Positions 53,615 through 62,860 of a stretch of DNA of 64,000 nucleotides are shown piece by piece. Numbering within the stretch: the stretch's first letter is position 1; every line of letters starts with the position of its first letter. Location of the stretch: positions 124,001 to 188,000 of the forward strand of contig NZ_QPIX01000009.1 of the NCBI RefSeq assembly GCF_003337715.1. The letters run 5' to 3'. Made by a program: the position numbers and the translations under genes. The notes beneath the pieces are model-generated. The model had not been told where the DNA came from, made no database searches, and saw nothing but the letters and a program-made list of their open reading frames with translations. This stretch comes from Ciceribacter lividus (GTDB taxonomy: Bacteria > Pseudomonadota > Alphaproteobacteria > Rhizobiales > Rhizobiaceae).

Positions 53615-54640
53615 TTACGGCAGATTGTCCCGCAGAAATATGTCGAGACGGATGCGCTCCTGCGCCTCGACGACCGATTGCCCGTCGGCACTGGCCTTCA
53701 GCACGCGGATCGCGCTTCTGACCTCGTGCCCGGCATCCTGGTTGAGCACAGCGTCGATCAGCCCGTCTGTCAGCGCGGCCCGCGTCGTCCCGGTGAGCTC
53801 GTGGGCGATGACCGCCGGCCGGCGATCGCGGCGCACCTCCTTCAGGAGACGCACGAGACCGCGGTTGCCGGCACCGAGGCTGTAGATGCCGGCGATGTCG
53901 GCGTGGGCGGCGAGCGCCTCACGCAGCACCCGCTCGGCGGTTGCCGGGTCGTCTCGACCTTCGAGAACCGGCAGCAGATGCAGATGGCCGAATTCCGCCG
54001 CCATCACGGCGCGGAATCCCTCGAACCGCTCCCGATGGTCACGCACCACCAGCGAACCCGCCAGAACCGCGACACTGCCCGGTTCCCGCCCGAGAAACCG
54101 CCCCATGAGGCTCGCCGCCGTGCGTCCGGCCGCGATGTTGTCGATCCCCGCATAGTGCTGCCGTTTCGACCCCGGCAAGTCGGAGACCAGCGTCACGACC
54201 GGGATGCCCGCCTCGACGAGCTCGTCGACGACCGCGCGCACCTCCGGCGCATCGACCGCCACCAGCGCGATGCCGGCGGGTTTCTCCCTCCCCGCTTCCC
54301 TCAACGCGGCGACGAGCGCCTGCGGATCGAAGGCGGGGACCTCGATGATGCGGATCGCCAGCCGTTCAACCGCGGCCCGGGCGATCGCGTCGCCGACGGC
54401 GGCCGCGAGCCCCCGCATGAAGGAGTTGTCGTTGGAAGGCAGGATGAAGGTGAGCGGATAGACGCGCCCCTTCGCGAGATTGGCCGCGGCCATGTCCCGC
54501 ACGAAGCCCAGCGCCGCGACAGCGGCATCGACCTTCGCGCGCGTCTCGTGCCGCACGCCGGGCCGGTTGTTCAGCACCCGGTCGACGGTCGCGAGGCTCA
54601 CGCCCGCATGGACGGCGATATCATGGACGGTCGGCTTCAT
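53615..54640 (-). CDS. LacI-family regulator of the xylose operon (XylR-like)
   Basis: A 341-residue LacI protein with HTH VHDIAVHAGVSLATVDRVLNNRPGV (core GVSLATVDRVLN near residue 13) and a sugar-binding effector domain resembling periplasmic ribose/xylose-binding proteins. It is first gene of a minus-strand operon with xylB and xylA, 22 bases apart. Two copies of a TGAG-N-TACGTA-N2-TCA operator lie upstream of its own start at 21-base spacing, so it probably represses the whole operon including itself until xylose or xylulose is present. Confidence 0.92.
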   Translation of the reverse strand: MKPTVHDIAVHAGVSLATVDRVLNNRPGVRHETRAKVDAAVAALGFVRDMAAANLAKGRVYPLTFILPSNDNSFMRGLAAAVGDAIARAAVERLAIRIIEVPAFDPQALVAALREAGREKPAGIALVAVDAPEVRAVVDELVEAGIPVVTLVSDLPGSKRQHYAGIDNIAAGRTAASLMGRFLGREPGSVAVLAGSLVVRDHRERFEGFRAVMAAEFGHLHLLPVLEGRDDPATAERVLREALAAHADIAGIYSLGAGNRGLVRLLKEVRRDRRPAVIAHELTGTTRAALTDGLIDAVLNQDAGHEVRSAIRVLKASADGQSVVEAQERIRLDIFLRDNLP

Positions 54641-54673
54641 GTTTCCTCCGGCGCGACTCTCTACCGGAGTTTT

Positions 54674-54689
54674 TGAGGTACGTAAATCA
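54674..54689 (-). promoter_or_regulatory. LacI-type operator O1 of the xyl operon
   Basis: TGAGGTACGTAAATCA matches TGAG-N-TACGTA-N2-TCA. The centre CpG and flanking symmetry are typical of LacI sites. It is 34 bases upstream of the LacI ATG. Confidence 0.6.
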
Positions 54690-54694
54690 CATTC

Positions 54695-54710
54695 TGAGAT
54701 ACGTACCTCA
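54695..54710 (-). promoter_or_regulatory. LacI-type operator O2 of the xyl operon
   Basis: TGAGATACGTACCTCA repeats the O1 pattern 21 bases away, so the same face of the helix is presented. Together the pair also makes an 11-base inverted repeat (TGAGGTACGTA / TACGTACCTCA). Confidence 0.6.
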
Positions 54711-54731
54711 TAGTCTCCGGAATGCCGTCCC

Positions 54732-54767
54732 GAAAAAGAAGGACCGTCGCTTTGTGGGCGACGGTCC
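54732..54767 (-). terminator. Intrinsic terminator of emrAB-like operon
   Basis: GGACCGTCGC and GCGACGGTCC pair over a 7-base loop, followed on the minus strand by TTCTTTTTC. It lies 34 bases after the MFS gene stop. Confidence 0.88.
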
Positions 54768-54800
54768 AAGGCGCTGCGGTGGATCTGGGAGGTGGGAGGA

Positions 54801-56390
54801 TCAGTGCCCGCTGCCGGCAGGTGCCGCGGCGGCCGGCCGCTTGATCAGCAGGGTCAGGAAGATCAGCGAGAAGAACAGGAGCGTGAGCCCCATGAAGACG
54901 TCGATGAAGGAGAGAAGCCACGATTGCTGGGTCACGAGGCCCGAGAGCTTCTTTACCGCCGCCGAGGCGCCGTCAAGGCCGTAGCTGTCGTAGTTACCGC
55001 CAACGCTGTTCAGCCAGTTGAGTGCCGCCGGATTGCTCCAGGTGATGTGCTCGGACAGGCGGGCATAGTGCTCGTCCGAACGCTGGGTCAGCATGGTGTT
55101 GATGATCGCCAGCCCGACCGCCCCGCCGAGGTTGCGCGTCAGGTTGAAGAGGCCCGAGGCGTTCTTGATGCGCTCCGGCGGAAGCGTTCCGAGCGCGATG
55201 TTGTTGATCGGCACCATGCAGAGCATCAGCGAGCAGCCGCGCAGGATCTGCGGCAGCAGAAGTTCGTAGAAGTCCCAGTCCGCGGTCATGCCGGTCATGA
55301 GCAGCGTGCCGGCGGAAAAGCCGCCAAAGCCGATCATCATCATCACGCGCGGATCGAGGCGGCTAGACAAGGCGCCCGCAACGGGTGCGGTCAGGAACAT
55401 CGCCGCACCGGAGACGAACATGGTCTCGCCGATCATCAGCGAATCGTAGCCGCGGATACGCCCGAGATAGAGCGGGTAAAGGTAGGTGAGACCGTAAAGC
55501 CCGACGCCCATAACGAAGGAGAAGAGCGAGCCGAACGCGAAGTTGCGGTTGGCGAAGGCTTTCAAATCAACGACGGGGAAGTCCACCCTGAACACCCGGT
55601 AGAAGAACACGGCCGCGCCGATGAGCATCGCGATCGTGCCGAGGAGGATGTGTTCGTCATTGAACCAGTCCTTGGCATTGCCTTCTTCCAGCACGTATTC
55701 GAGCGTGCCGAGGAAGAGCGCCATGGACGCGAGTCCCCACCAGTCGAATTTCTTGAACAGGCTGAGCTCGGGCTCGTCGAAGTCGATGAGGCTCCAGGTT
55801 ACGGCGGTGACCAGGATGCCCGGAATGACGTTGATCAGGAACAGCCAGTGCCAGGACATCGCATGGCTGATATAGCCGCCGATGGTCGGGCCGATCGTCG
55901 GCGCGAGCGTCGCGACGAGGCCGATGATGGGCGAGACGACATTGCGCTTGGAAGGCGGGAAGATCGTGAACGCCGCGGCGAACACCGACGGGATCATGCC
56001 GCCGCCGATGAAACCCTGGATCGCCCGGTAGACGATCATCTGCTCGATATTGGTGGCGGTCGCCGCGAGCGCACTGGCCATCGTGAAGCCGGCGGCCGAC
56101 AGCGCGAACAGAACCCGCGTCGAGAGGATGCGCGCGAGCACACCCGAGAGCGGGATCATGATGACTTCGGCGATCAGGTAGGACGTCTGCACCCAGGCGA
56201 TTTCGTCGGCACCTGCGCCGAGACCCGCCTGGATTTCAGCGAGCGACGCCGAGACGATCTGGATGTCCAGGATGGACATGAACATCCCGAACACCATCGC
56301 GAAGAACGCGACGACGCGCTTCGGGTCCATCGGCTGGTCCGCGGCGGGCAGTGCCGCGCCCGCATTCCTCATTGTTGCCGTCGCCGCCAT
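54801..56390 (-). CDS. emrB: DHA2-type MFS multidrug efflux transporter (EmrB-like)
   Basis: A 529-residue inner membrane protein with about 14 hydrophobic helices. The DHA2 motif C-like block is GVLARILSTRVLFALSAAG (near residue 85), and IQGFIGGGMIPSVFA near 125 and GPTIGGYISHAMSWHWLFLINV (core GPTIGGYIS near 168) are typical of EmrB. It exports toxic compounds through the adaptor encoded 19 bases upstream. The start at 56390 leaves a short polar N-terminus; 56372 is an alternative. Confidence 0.93.
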   Translation of the reverse strand: MAATATMRNAGAALPAADQPMDPKRVVAFFAMVFGMFMSILDIQIVSASLAEIQAGLGAGADEIAWVQTSYLIAEVIMIPLSGVLARILSTRVLFALSAAGFTMASALAATATNIEQMIVYRAIQGFIGGGMIPSVFAAAFTIFPPSKRNVVSPIIGLVATLAPTIGPTIGGYISHAMSWHWLFLINVIPGILVTAVTWSLIDFDEPELSLFKKFDWWGLASMALFLGTLEYVLEEGNAKDWFNDEHILLGTIAMLIGAAVFFYRVFRVDFPVVDLKAFANRNFAFGSLFSFVMGVGLYGLTYLYPLYLGRIRGYDSLMIGETMFVSGAAMFLTAPVAGALSSRLDPRVMMMIGFGGFSAGTLLMTGMTADWDFYELLLPQILRGCSLMLCMVPINNIALGTLPPERIKNASGLFNLTRNLGGAVGLAIINTMLTQRSDEHYARLSEHITWSNPAALNWLNSVGGNYDSYGLDGASAAVKKLSGLVTQQSWLLSFIDVFMGLTLLFFSLIFLTLLIKRPAAAAPAGSGH

Positions 56391-56409
56391 GCTGTCACCT
56401 CGACATCCG

Positions 56410-57627
56410 TCACTTGGCCGCGAGTGCGTGTTCCGCCGGGGCGGTGCGCGTGTCGACGTCAACGACGACACTCAGGCCAGCCCTGAGCTTGCCGGTATCG
56501 AGAGCCTCCTTGGGAAGGGAGATACGTACCGGCACGCGCTGGACGACCTTGGTGAAGTTGCCGGTCGCGTTCTCGGCCGGCAGCATCGAGAAGACGGCAC
56601 CGGAGGCCGGCGCGATCGAGGTGACTGTGCCGACGAGCGGTTCCGTGTCGAAGGCGTCGATGTGGATGTTGACCTTCGATCCGGGCGCGAGATGCGCGAT
56701 CTGCGTCTCCTTGAAGTTCGCATCGATATAGAGGTCACTCACCGGAACCAGTGCTGCAAGTCGCTTGCCGGCCGAGACGAGGTCGCCCGTCTGGACGGCG
56801 AGATTGCCGACCACGCCGTCATAGGGAGCCTTGAGGATCGTGAAGCCCAGGTCGCGCCTGGCCTTTTCGAGCGCCAGTTCGGCGGAGCGGATCGCCGCCT
56901 CGGCCTCTGCACGCTGCGCCTTCAGGACGGCGATCTGCGCCTCGGCTGCGGCGATGTTCGCGTCGGCGGCGCTCACGTTAGCCTGCGCCTGCTCGAGCTG
57001 CATCTTCGCACTGTCGAGGTCCGCGATCGAGACGACCTTCTGCGCCTGCAGGCCGCTCGCCCGGTTGTAGGAGAGCTGCGCCAGGTCGAGGCTGGCGACG
57101 GTCGCCTGCTTCTGGGCTTTCGCCTGCAGCAGGCTCGCTTCAGCGCCCTTGATCTGTGCGTCGACCCGGTCGAGTGTGAGATGCTGGCTCTTCAACTGTG
57201 CCTCGGCCTGTTCGGCGGCGATGCGATAGTCACCGTTATCGAGGGTCACGAGCGGATCGCCCGCCTTGACGATCTGGTTGTTGGTGACGTTGACCTTCTC
57301 GACGTAGCCGCCGACCTTCGGCGAGATGATGGCGATATCGCCACCGATATAGGCGTCGTCGGTGGACACCATGAAGCGTCCCTCGGTCCACCAGTCGTAA
57401 CCATACCAGGCGGCACCGGCGAGAAGCGCAAGCGCCACGACCGGCAGAATCGGGCTGCGGCGCTTCTTCGCCTTCGCGGGTGCCTGCACCTGCGACGGAG
57501 CGGCACTCTCGTCCTGACGGCCTTCGACGGTTTCCGGGGTTGTCGTCTCGAGGACCACCGGATCGCGCCCGGTGTCGACGGAACGGATTGCGTTGCTTCT
57601 CTGGGAGCCGGACATTGTCGTTTCCAT
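56410..57627 (-). CDS. emrA: HlyD-family membrane fusion protein (EmrA-like)
   Basis: A 405-residue adaptor with one N-terminal membrane anchor (RSPILPVVALALLAGAAWYGY core at about residue 56), a lipoyl/biotinyl region starting TDDAYIGGDIAIISPKVGGYV (core TDDAYIGGDI near 89), a long coiled coil (about 140-250) and a beta-barrel domain. It links the inner membrane pump to an outer membrane channel (not in the window). The start at 57627 is one of two possible Met codons (57615 is the other). Confidence 0.92.
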   Translation of the reverse strand: METTMSGSQRSNAIRSVDTGRDPVVLETTTPETVEGRQDESAAPSQVQAPAKAKKRRSPILPVVALALLAGAAWYGYDWWTEGRFMVSTDDAYIGGDIAIISPKVGGYVEKVNVTNNQIVKAGDPLVTLDNGDYRIAAEQAEAQLKSQHLTLDRVDAQIKGAEASLLQAKAQKQATVASLDLAQLSYNRASGLQAQKVVSIADLDSAKMQLEQAQANVSAADANIAAAEAQIAVLKAQRAEAEAAIRSAELALEKARRDLGFTILKAPYDGVVGNLAVQTGDLVSAGKRLAALVPVSDLYIDANFKETQIAHLAPGSKVNIHIDAFDTEPLVGTVTSIAPASGAVFSMLPAENATGNFTKVVQRVPVRISLPKEALDTGKLRAGLSVVVDVDTRTAPAEHALAAK

Positions 57628-57656
57628 CCAAACTGGCAGGTTTCGTTTCGGGTCAG

Positions 57657-57728
57657 CTATAGAAATTCGCATGCGGATTGAACTGAACCGTTCGGTTCGC
57701 TTGACTTAGAGCGTTTCATCGCACATAT
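57657..57728. promoter_or_regulatory. Divergent promoter of emrAB and tetR
   Basis: On the plus strand CTTGAC (57700-57705) is 17 bases before ACATAT (57723-57728), near the rhizobial housekeeping promoter. On the minus strand CTATAG (57657-57662) is a possible -10 for emrA. The TetR operator lies between the two, next to the -35 region of each. Confidence 0.5.
57685..57698. promoter_or_regulatory. TetR-type operator of the emrAB/tetR pair
   Basis: GAACCGTTCGGTTC is a perfect 14-base palindrome between the divergent emrA and tetR genes, the typical site and form for a TetR repressor controlling both. Confidence 0.65.
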
Positions 57729-57787
57729 CAAGAGCGATCGAACCATCGAGTTCGATTTCGTTAATTTTGAGTACCCCGAAGAGACGT

Positions 57788-58480
57788 GTGAGCAAGAAAA
57801 TGTCCGAAACGCCGAGTCCAACCCCGGATAACAGCCTCTGTTCCGTAGGGCGCTTCGCAGCAGGCGAAGACCCGGTGAAGCGCGAGCAGATCCTCGACGG
57901 CGCCCGCTCCGTCTTCATGCGGATGGGGTTCGATGCGGCGAGCATGAACGACGTAACGCGTGAGGCCGGCGTTTCCAAGGGAACGATCTATGTCTATTTC
58001 GACAGCAAGGAAGAGCTGTTCGGGGCGCTGATCGAACGGGAGAAGGGCCGCTTCACGGAGTTCCTGCGCGACATCCTGGCAGACAGCGACGACGTCCGCG
58101 ACGGCCTGCGTCGCTTCGGCATCGCCTTCGCCCGGCACATCATCAAGTCCGACATGATCCCCGCGATGCGCATCCTGCTCGGCGTTGTCGACCGCATGCC
58201 GGGTCTCTGCAAGCGTTTCTTTGCCTCCGCTCCGGCCAACGCCCGCACCGTGTTGCGCGCCTACATCGAGCAGCAGGTCGAAGCTGGCGCGCTGAAGGTC
58301 GATGACACCGATCTCGCCGCCCGCCAGTACATCGAGCTTGCGACCGGCCAGTTTTTCCGCCAGCGTCTCTTCGGCGAAATGACCGTGCCGCCGGAAGAGA
58401 CTGAGATCGAGTATGTCGTGGACAGCGGCCTCAAGGTCTTCATGGCAGCCTACGGTCCCGAGGCACGGGTAGACGGCTAA
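57788..58480 (+). CDS. TetR/AcrR-family regulator of the emrAB-like pump
   Basis: A 230-residue TetR regulator. [44 protein letters not shown] is a complete HTH, cited by its core [11 protein letters not shown] near residues 67-77. The C-terminal helical domain binds the ligand. Start is uncertain: GTG at 57788 has GAAGAG upstream; TTG at 57767 and ATG at 57800 are also in frame. Divergent from the pump genes with a palindrome between them, it most likely represses them. Confidence 0.9.
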   Translation: MSKKMSETPSPTPDNSLCSVGRFAAGEDPVKREQILDGARSVFMRMGFDAASMNDVTREAGVSKGTIYVYFDSKEELFGALIEREKGRFTEFLRDILADSDDVRDGLRRFGIAFARHIIKSDMIPAMRILLGVVDRMPGLCKRFFASAPANARTVLRAYIEQQVEAGALKVDDTDLAARQYIELATGQFFRQRLFGEMTVPPEETEIEYVVDSGLKVFMAAYGPEARVDG

Positions 58481-58587
58481 GCGCCGAAACTGTCGTAATT
58501 TTCCGGAATGGGCCCACGTCGGGGCCTTGTCGTTTGGCGGCACTTGGGCCATTTGTGCTTGCACCAGCCACCAACCGGAAGAAGTTC

Positions 58588-59343
58588 ATGCAGGATCTCG
58601 CCCTTCTCGTTCAGAACCCCGCTGCCTGGGTCGCCCTGATCACGCTGATCGTCATGGAAGTCGTCCTCGGGATCGACAACCTGGTGTTCATTTCGATCCT
58701 CACCAACAAGCTTCCAGCCGTACAGCGTGTGCCGGCCCGCCGCATCGGCATCGGCCTTGCCCTCATCATGCGGCTGGTGCTGCTCGGCACAGTGGCCTGG
58801 ATCGTCCAGCTCACAACCCCGGTCTTCGAACTGTTCAGCCACGGCTTCTCCTGGAAGGACCTGATCCTGGTCGCCGGTGGCCTGTTCCTCGTCTGGAAGG
58901 CCACCAAGGAAATCCACCACAACGTCGACCCGATCGATCAGGAGGAGGATTTCATCGCCTCGTCCGCGACGGGCACGCTCGCCGCCGCCATCGGCCAGAT
59001 CCTCTTGCTCGACCTCGTCTTCTCCGTTGACAGCATCATCACCGCCGTCGGCATGACCGACCACCTGCCGGTGATGATCGTCGCGGTCATCGTCGCCGTC
59101 TCGATCATGCTGATTGCCTCGACCCCGCTCGCGAACTTCATCGAGAAGAACCCGACCATCGTGATGCTGGCGCTCGGCTTCCTGCTGATGATCGGCATGA
59201 CGCTGATCGCCGACGGCATGGGCTTCCATGTCCCGAAAGGCTACGTCTACGCCGCGATGGCCTTCTCGGCTCTGGTCGAAGGTCTCAACATGCTCGCCCG
59301 GCGCAAACGACGCGCCGAGACCGGACAGAAGACGCTGCACTGA
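58588..59343 (+). CDS. TerC-family integral membrane protein
   Basis: A 251-residue membrane protein with seven or more hydrophobic segments. [20 protein letters not shown] near residue 23 and [18 protein letters not shown] near 143 are the paired TerC/Alx signatures with conserved Asp residues in the membrane (cited cores GIDNLVFIS and DLVFSVDSI). Known members affect manganese export or tellurite tolerance. The ATG at 58588 is preferred since it starts just before the first helix. Confidence 0.92.
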   Translation: MQDLALLVQNPAAWVALITLIVMEVVLGIDNLVFISILTNKLPAVQRVPARRIGIGLALIMRLVLLGTVAWIVQLTTPVFELFSHGFSWKDLILVAGGLFLVWKATKEIHHNVDPIDQEEDFIASSATGTLAAAIGQILLLDLVFSVDSIITAVGMTDHLPVMIVAVIVAVSIMLIASTPLANFIEKNPTIVMLALGFLLMIGMTLIADGMGFHVPKGYVYAAMAFSALVEGLNMLARRKRRAETGQKTLH

Positions 59344-59657
59344 CGAGCGAAACCGCTTCCTGCGGTCGGCGCGGATCGTTGCGCGGGCCGTTTTCACCGG
59401 CAGATTTGCCAATTGCGATCCAGCGGCGAGGGTTCGTAGCGGTCCGCTCTTGATGTGTTGCCCATGACGTCGCCCCCTGCCCTGCCGCAGTGTGTCTTGA
59501 CGCCCGCGGCCGAATGTGGCCTAAGGCCACGGAATGAAAAATCGCGGGATTTCCCGCCTCCGGCGGTCTTCGGCGCGGTTTTTCGCTTTTCGACACCTCG
59601 TCCGTGACCACGCGGTTTTCCGCCCGGTCACTCGCACGTCACCAGAGCAAGAATCCG
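59344..59657. other. Intergenic region between terC-like and gltX genes
   Basis: A 314-base gap with no supported gene. It should hold the gltX promoter; no clear -35/-10 pair or tRNA was recognised. Confidence 0.45.
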
Positions 59658-61115
59658 ATGACCACTTCCGGCGTTCGCGTCCGTATTGCACCTTCCCCGA
59701 CAGGCGAGCCCCATGTCGGCACCGCCTACATCGCGCTGTTCAACTATCTCTTCGCCAAGAAGAACGGCGGCGAGTTCATCCTCCGCATCGAGGACACCGA
59801 CGCGACGCGCTCGACGGCGGAATTCGAGGAGAAGGTTCTCGACGCGCTGAAATGGACCGGCCTCAAGTGGTCGGAAGGCCCCGACGTCGGCGGCCCCTAC
59901 GGCCCGTACCGCCAGTCGGAGCGCAAGGACATCTATCGCCCCTTCGTCGAGCAGCTCGTTCGCGACGGCCACGCCTTCCGCTGCTTCTGCACGCCGGAAC
60001 GGCTCGAAATGATGCGCGACGCGCAGCGGGCCAAGAGCATGGCGCCGAAATATGACGGCCTCTGCCTCCACCTGACCGCCGAGGAAGTGACCGAGCGCAT
60101 GGAGGCGGGCGAACCCTCCGTCGTCCGCATGAAGATCCCGACCGAAGGTTCGTGCAAGTTCCACGACGGCGTCTACGGCGACGTCGAGATCCCGTGGGAC
60201 AGCGTCGACATGCAGGTGCTGCTGAAGGCCGACGGCATGCCGACCTACCACATGGCGAACGTCGTCGACGACCACCTGATGAAGATCACCCACGTCGCCC
60301 GCGGCGAGGAGTGGCTGGCATCGGTGCCGAAGCACATCCTGCTCTATCAATATCTCGGCCTCGAACCGCCGAAATTCATGCACCTGTCGCTGATGCGCAA
60401 TGCCGACAAGTCGAAGCTGTCGAAGCGCAAGAACCCGACCTCGATCTCCTATTACTCGGCACTCGGCTACCTGCCGGAAGCGCTGATGAACTTCCTCGGC
60501 CTGTTCTTCGTCCAGATCGCCGAAGGCGAGGAACTGCTGACGATGGACGAGCTCGCCGAGAAGTTCGATCCGGAGAACCTGTCGAAGGCCGGCGCGATCT
60601 TCGACGTGCAGAAGCTCGACTGGCTGAACGGCCGCTGGATCCGCGAGAAGCTGACGCCGGAGGATTTCCTCTCCCGCATCTTCGACTGGGCGTCGGAAAA
60701 CGATCGCCTGACGGAGGGCCTGAAGCTCGCCCAGAGCCGCATCTCGAAGCTCGGCGAACTGCCGCCGCTCGCCGGCTTCCTTCTGGCGAACGACGTCGGC
60801 CTCACGCCTGCCTCCTTCGCAGGTCTGAAGACCTCGCCCGCCGAAACGCTGGAGATCGTCAACACGGTCCAGTTCGATCTCGAAAAGATCGTCGAATGGA
60901 ACGTCGCGACGATCGAAGAGGAACTCAGGGCGATCTCCGACCGCCTCGGCAAGAAGCTGCGCGTCGTCACGCCGCCGCTCTTCGTCGCCGTCTCGGGAAG
61001 CCAGCGCTCGCTGCCGCTCTTCGATTCCATGGCGCTGCTCGGCCGCTCGGTCGTGCGCCAGCGGCTGAAGGTGGCAAGCCAGGTGCTGGCCTCGATGGTG
61101 GGTAGCGGAAGCTGA
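59658..61115 (+). CDS. gltX: Glutamyl-tRNA synthetase
   Basis: A 485-residue class I synthetase charging tRNA with glutamate. The HIGH-type motif is PSPTGEPHVGTA (residues 12-23) and the KMSKS-type motif is KLSKRK near residue 253, with the C-terminal anticodon-binding domain following. Alphaproteobacteria usually have two GluRS paralogues and charge glutamine through the amidotransferase route, so this may be either copy. Start at 59658 is the conventional MTTSGVRVRIAPSP. Confidence 0.95.
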   Translation: MTTSGVRVRIAPSPTGEPHVGTAYIALFNYLFAKKNGGEFILRIEDTDATRSTAEFEEKVLDALKWTGLKWSEGPDVGGPYGPYRQSERKDIYRPFVEQLVRDGHAFRCFCTPERLEMMRDAQRAKSMAPKYDGLCLHLTAEEVTERMEAGEPSVVRMKIPTEGSCKFHDGVYGDVEIPWDSVDMQVLLKADGMPTYHMANVVDDHLMKITHVARGEEWLASVPKHILLYQYLGLEPPKFMHLSLMRNADKSKLSKRKNPTSISYYSALGYLPEALMNFLGLFFVQIAEGEELLTMDELAEKFDPENLSKAGAIFDVQKLDWLNGRWIREKLTPEDFLSRIFDWASENDRLTEGLKLAQSRISKLGELPPLAGFLLANDVGLTPASFAGLKTSPAETLEIVNTVQFDLEKIVEWNVATIEEELRAISDRLGKKLRVVTPPLFVAVSGSQRSLPLFDSMALLGRSVVRQRLKVASQVLASMVGSGS

Positions 61116-61127
61116 AATTGAAGTAGG

Positions 61128-61240
61128 CCCCTCATCCGCCTGCCGGCACCTTCTCTCCCCGCAAGCAGGGAGAAGGGAGCAAGAGGCGCCGCAGCCAGTC
61201 CCCTCGCCCCGCTTGCGGGGAGAGGGTTAGGGTGAGGGGC
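61128..61240. repeat. RIME-like palindromic repeat, second class
   Basis: CCCCTCATCCG and a later GGTTAGGGTGAGGGGC form the outer arms; TCTCCCCGCAAGCAGGGAGA and CTCGCCCCGCTTGCGGGGAG form two internal hairpins. It lies between gltX and lysS and resembles the rhizobium-specific intergenic mosaic elements. Confidence 0.85.
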
Positions 61241-61284
61241 AATTTACACGGCGCAAGGCCAAGAGCCGCCACAGGAATTGAACG

Positions 61285-62781
61285 ATGAACGAACAGAAGA
61301 CCGAAACCGCCCTTTCCTCCGACGCGACGGAAGTCCGTCGCCAGAAACTCGGGCTGCTGCGCGAGAAGGTGGGCGACGTCTATCCCGCACATTTCCACCG
61401 CACGATGACCAATGAGGAACTGGCGGAGAAATATGCCCACCTCGAGCCGGACACCGAGTCCGGCGACGTGGTGACGGTCGCCGGTCGTGTCTACTCCTCG
61501 CGCAATTCGGGCATGTTCATGGACATCCATGACGCCTCGGGCAAGATCCAGATCTTCTCGCACAAGGACACGACCCCGGAAGAGGCCCGCAGCCTCCTGC
61601 CTCTGATCGACCTTGGCGACATCATCGGCGTGACCGGCGCGGTACGCCGCACCAAGCGCGGCGAACTGACGATCAACGCGCAAGAGATCACCATGCTGAC
61701 CAAGACTCTTCTTCCGATGCCGGAGAAGTATCACGGTCTCGCCGACATCGAGACGCGCTACCGCAAGCGCTATCTCGACATCATGGTGAACGAGGAATCC
61801 AAGCTCCGCTTCCAGCAGCGCAGCAAGATCCTCTCGGCGCTGCGCCGCTTCCTCGAGGACGACGGCTTCATGGAAGTCGAAACCCCGATGCTGCAGGCGA
61901 TCTATGGCGGTGCAGCGGCCGAGCCCTTCAAGACGCACCACAACACGCTGAAGCTCGACATGTACCTGCGCATCGCGCCGGAGCTCTATCTGAAGCGCGT
62001 TCTCGTGTCGGGCCTCACCGACAAGGTCTTCGAGGTCAACCGCAACTTCCGCAACGAAGGCGTATCGACAAGGCACAATCCCGAATTCACCATGATGGAG
62101 TGCTACTGGGCCTATGCCGATTACGAGGACATGATGAGCCTCGTCGAGCGGCTGTTCGAGAGCCTGGCGCTCGCCGTCCACGGCAAGACCGAATTCGCCT
62201 TCACGGACAAGGAGCTCTCGTTCAAGGGTCCGTTCCGCCGCGTTTCCATGCCCGAAGCGGTCAAGGAAGCGACCGGGATCGACTTCCTGTCGATCAAGAC
62301 CGACAAGGAGGCACGCGCTGCCGCTTATGGCGCAGGTTTCGAAGTCGAGAAGGACGCGACCTGGGGTGAATGCCTCGCCTATGTCTTCGAGGAGAAGGTC
62401 GAGGCGACGCTGATCCAGCCGACCCACGTCATCAACTTCCCGAAGGATATTTCGCCCTTTGCCAAGGAAGTACCGGGCGAACCGCGCCTGGTCGAGCGTT
62501 TCGAGAGCTATTGCAACGGCTGGGAGATCGGCAATGCGTTCTCCGAGCTCAACGACCCGGTCGAACAGCGCAACCGCATGGTGGAGCAGCTGAAGCAGGC
62601 GCATGAGCGCGGCGAGACCGAAAAGGAACTGGATGAGGACTTCCTCGAAGCGATGGACCAGGGCATGCCGCCGGCGGGCGGCCTCGGCATCGGCGTCGAC
62701 CGCCTCATCATGCTTCTGACGGACTCGCCGTCGATCCGTGACATCATCCTCTTCCCGGCCCGCCGCCACAAGGGCGACTGA
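61285..62781 (+). CDS. lysS: Lysyl-tRNA synthetase, class II
   Basis: A 498-residue class II synthetase. An OB-fold anticodon domain (about 55-165, with SGKIQIFSHKD) precedes the catalytic core with motif 2 FEVNRNFRNEGVSTRHNPEFT (core NRNFRNEGVSTRHNPEF near 252) and motif 3 GGLGIGVDRLIMLLTDS near 470 (core GLGIGVDRLIM). It charges tRNA with lysine in the cytoplasm. It ends 26 bases before a strong terminator. Confidence 0.96.
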   Translation: MNEQKTETALSSDATEVRRQKLGLLREKVGDVYPAHFHRTMTNEELAEKYAHLEPDTESGDVVTVAGRVYSSRNSGMFMDIHDASGKIQIFSHKDTTPEEARSLLPLIDLGDIIGVTGAVRRTKRGELTINAQEITMLTKTLLPMPEKYHGLADIETRYRKRYLDIMVNEESKLRFQQRSKILSALRRFLEDDGFMEVETPMLQAIYGGAAAEPFKTHHNTLKLDMYLRIAPELYLKRVLVSGLTDKVFEVNRNFRNEGVSTRHNPEFTMMECYWAYADYEDMMSLVERLFESLALAVHGKTEFAFTDKELSFKGPFRRVSMPEAVKEATGIDFLSIKTDKEARAAAYGAGFEVEKDATWGECLAYVFEEKVEATLIQPTHVINFPKDISPFAKEVPGEPRLVERFESYCNGWEIGNAFSELNDPVEQRNRMVEQLKQAHERGETEKELDEDFLEAMDQGMPPAGGLGIGVDRLIMLLTDSPSIRDIILFPARRHKGD

Positions 62782-62806
62782 GCCGTTCGACCTGCCAACA
62801 AACGAA

Positions 62807-62841
62807 GCCCCGGGATAGCCCTATCCCGGGGCTTTCGTTTT
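62807..62841 (+). terminator. Intrinsic terminator of lysS
   Basis: GCCCCGGGATAG and CTATCCCGGGGC pair almost perfectly with a tiny loop and are followed by TTTCGTTTT. The hairpin lies between convergent genes and may also slow transcription from the other side. Confidence 0.9.
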
Positions 62842-62860
62842 CCGATGATGTCATGTGGCG

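Noticed and set aside
54792..56486. A 564-codon plus-strand frame antisense to the MFS transporter
   Set aside because: Highly charged low-complexity translation lacking any recognisable motif; the minus-strand frame is a complete EmrB-type protein.
61132..62769. A 545-codon minus-strand frame antisense to lysS
   Set aside because: It runs opposite a fully conserved LysRS and through a repeat; no motif is present.
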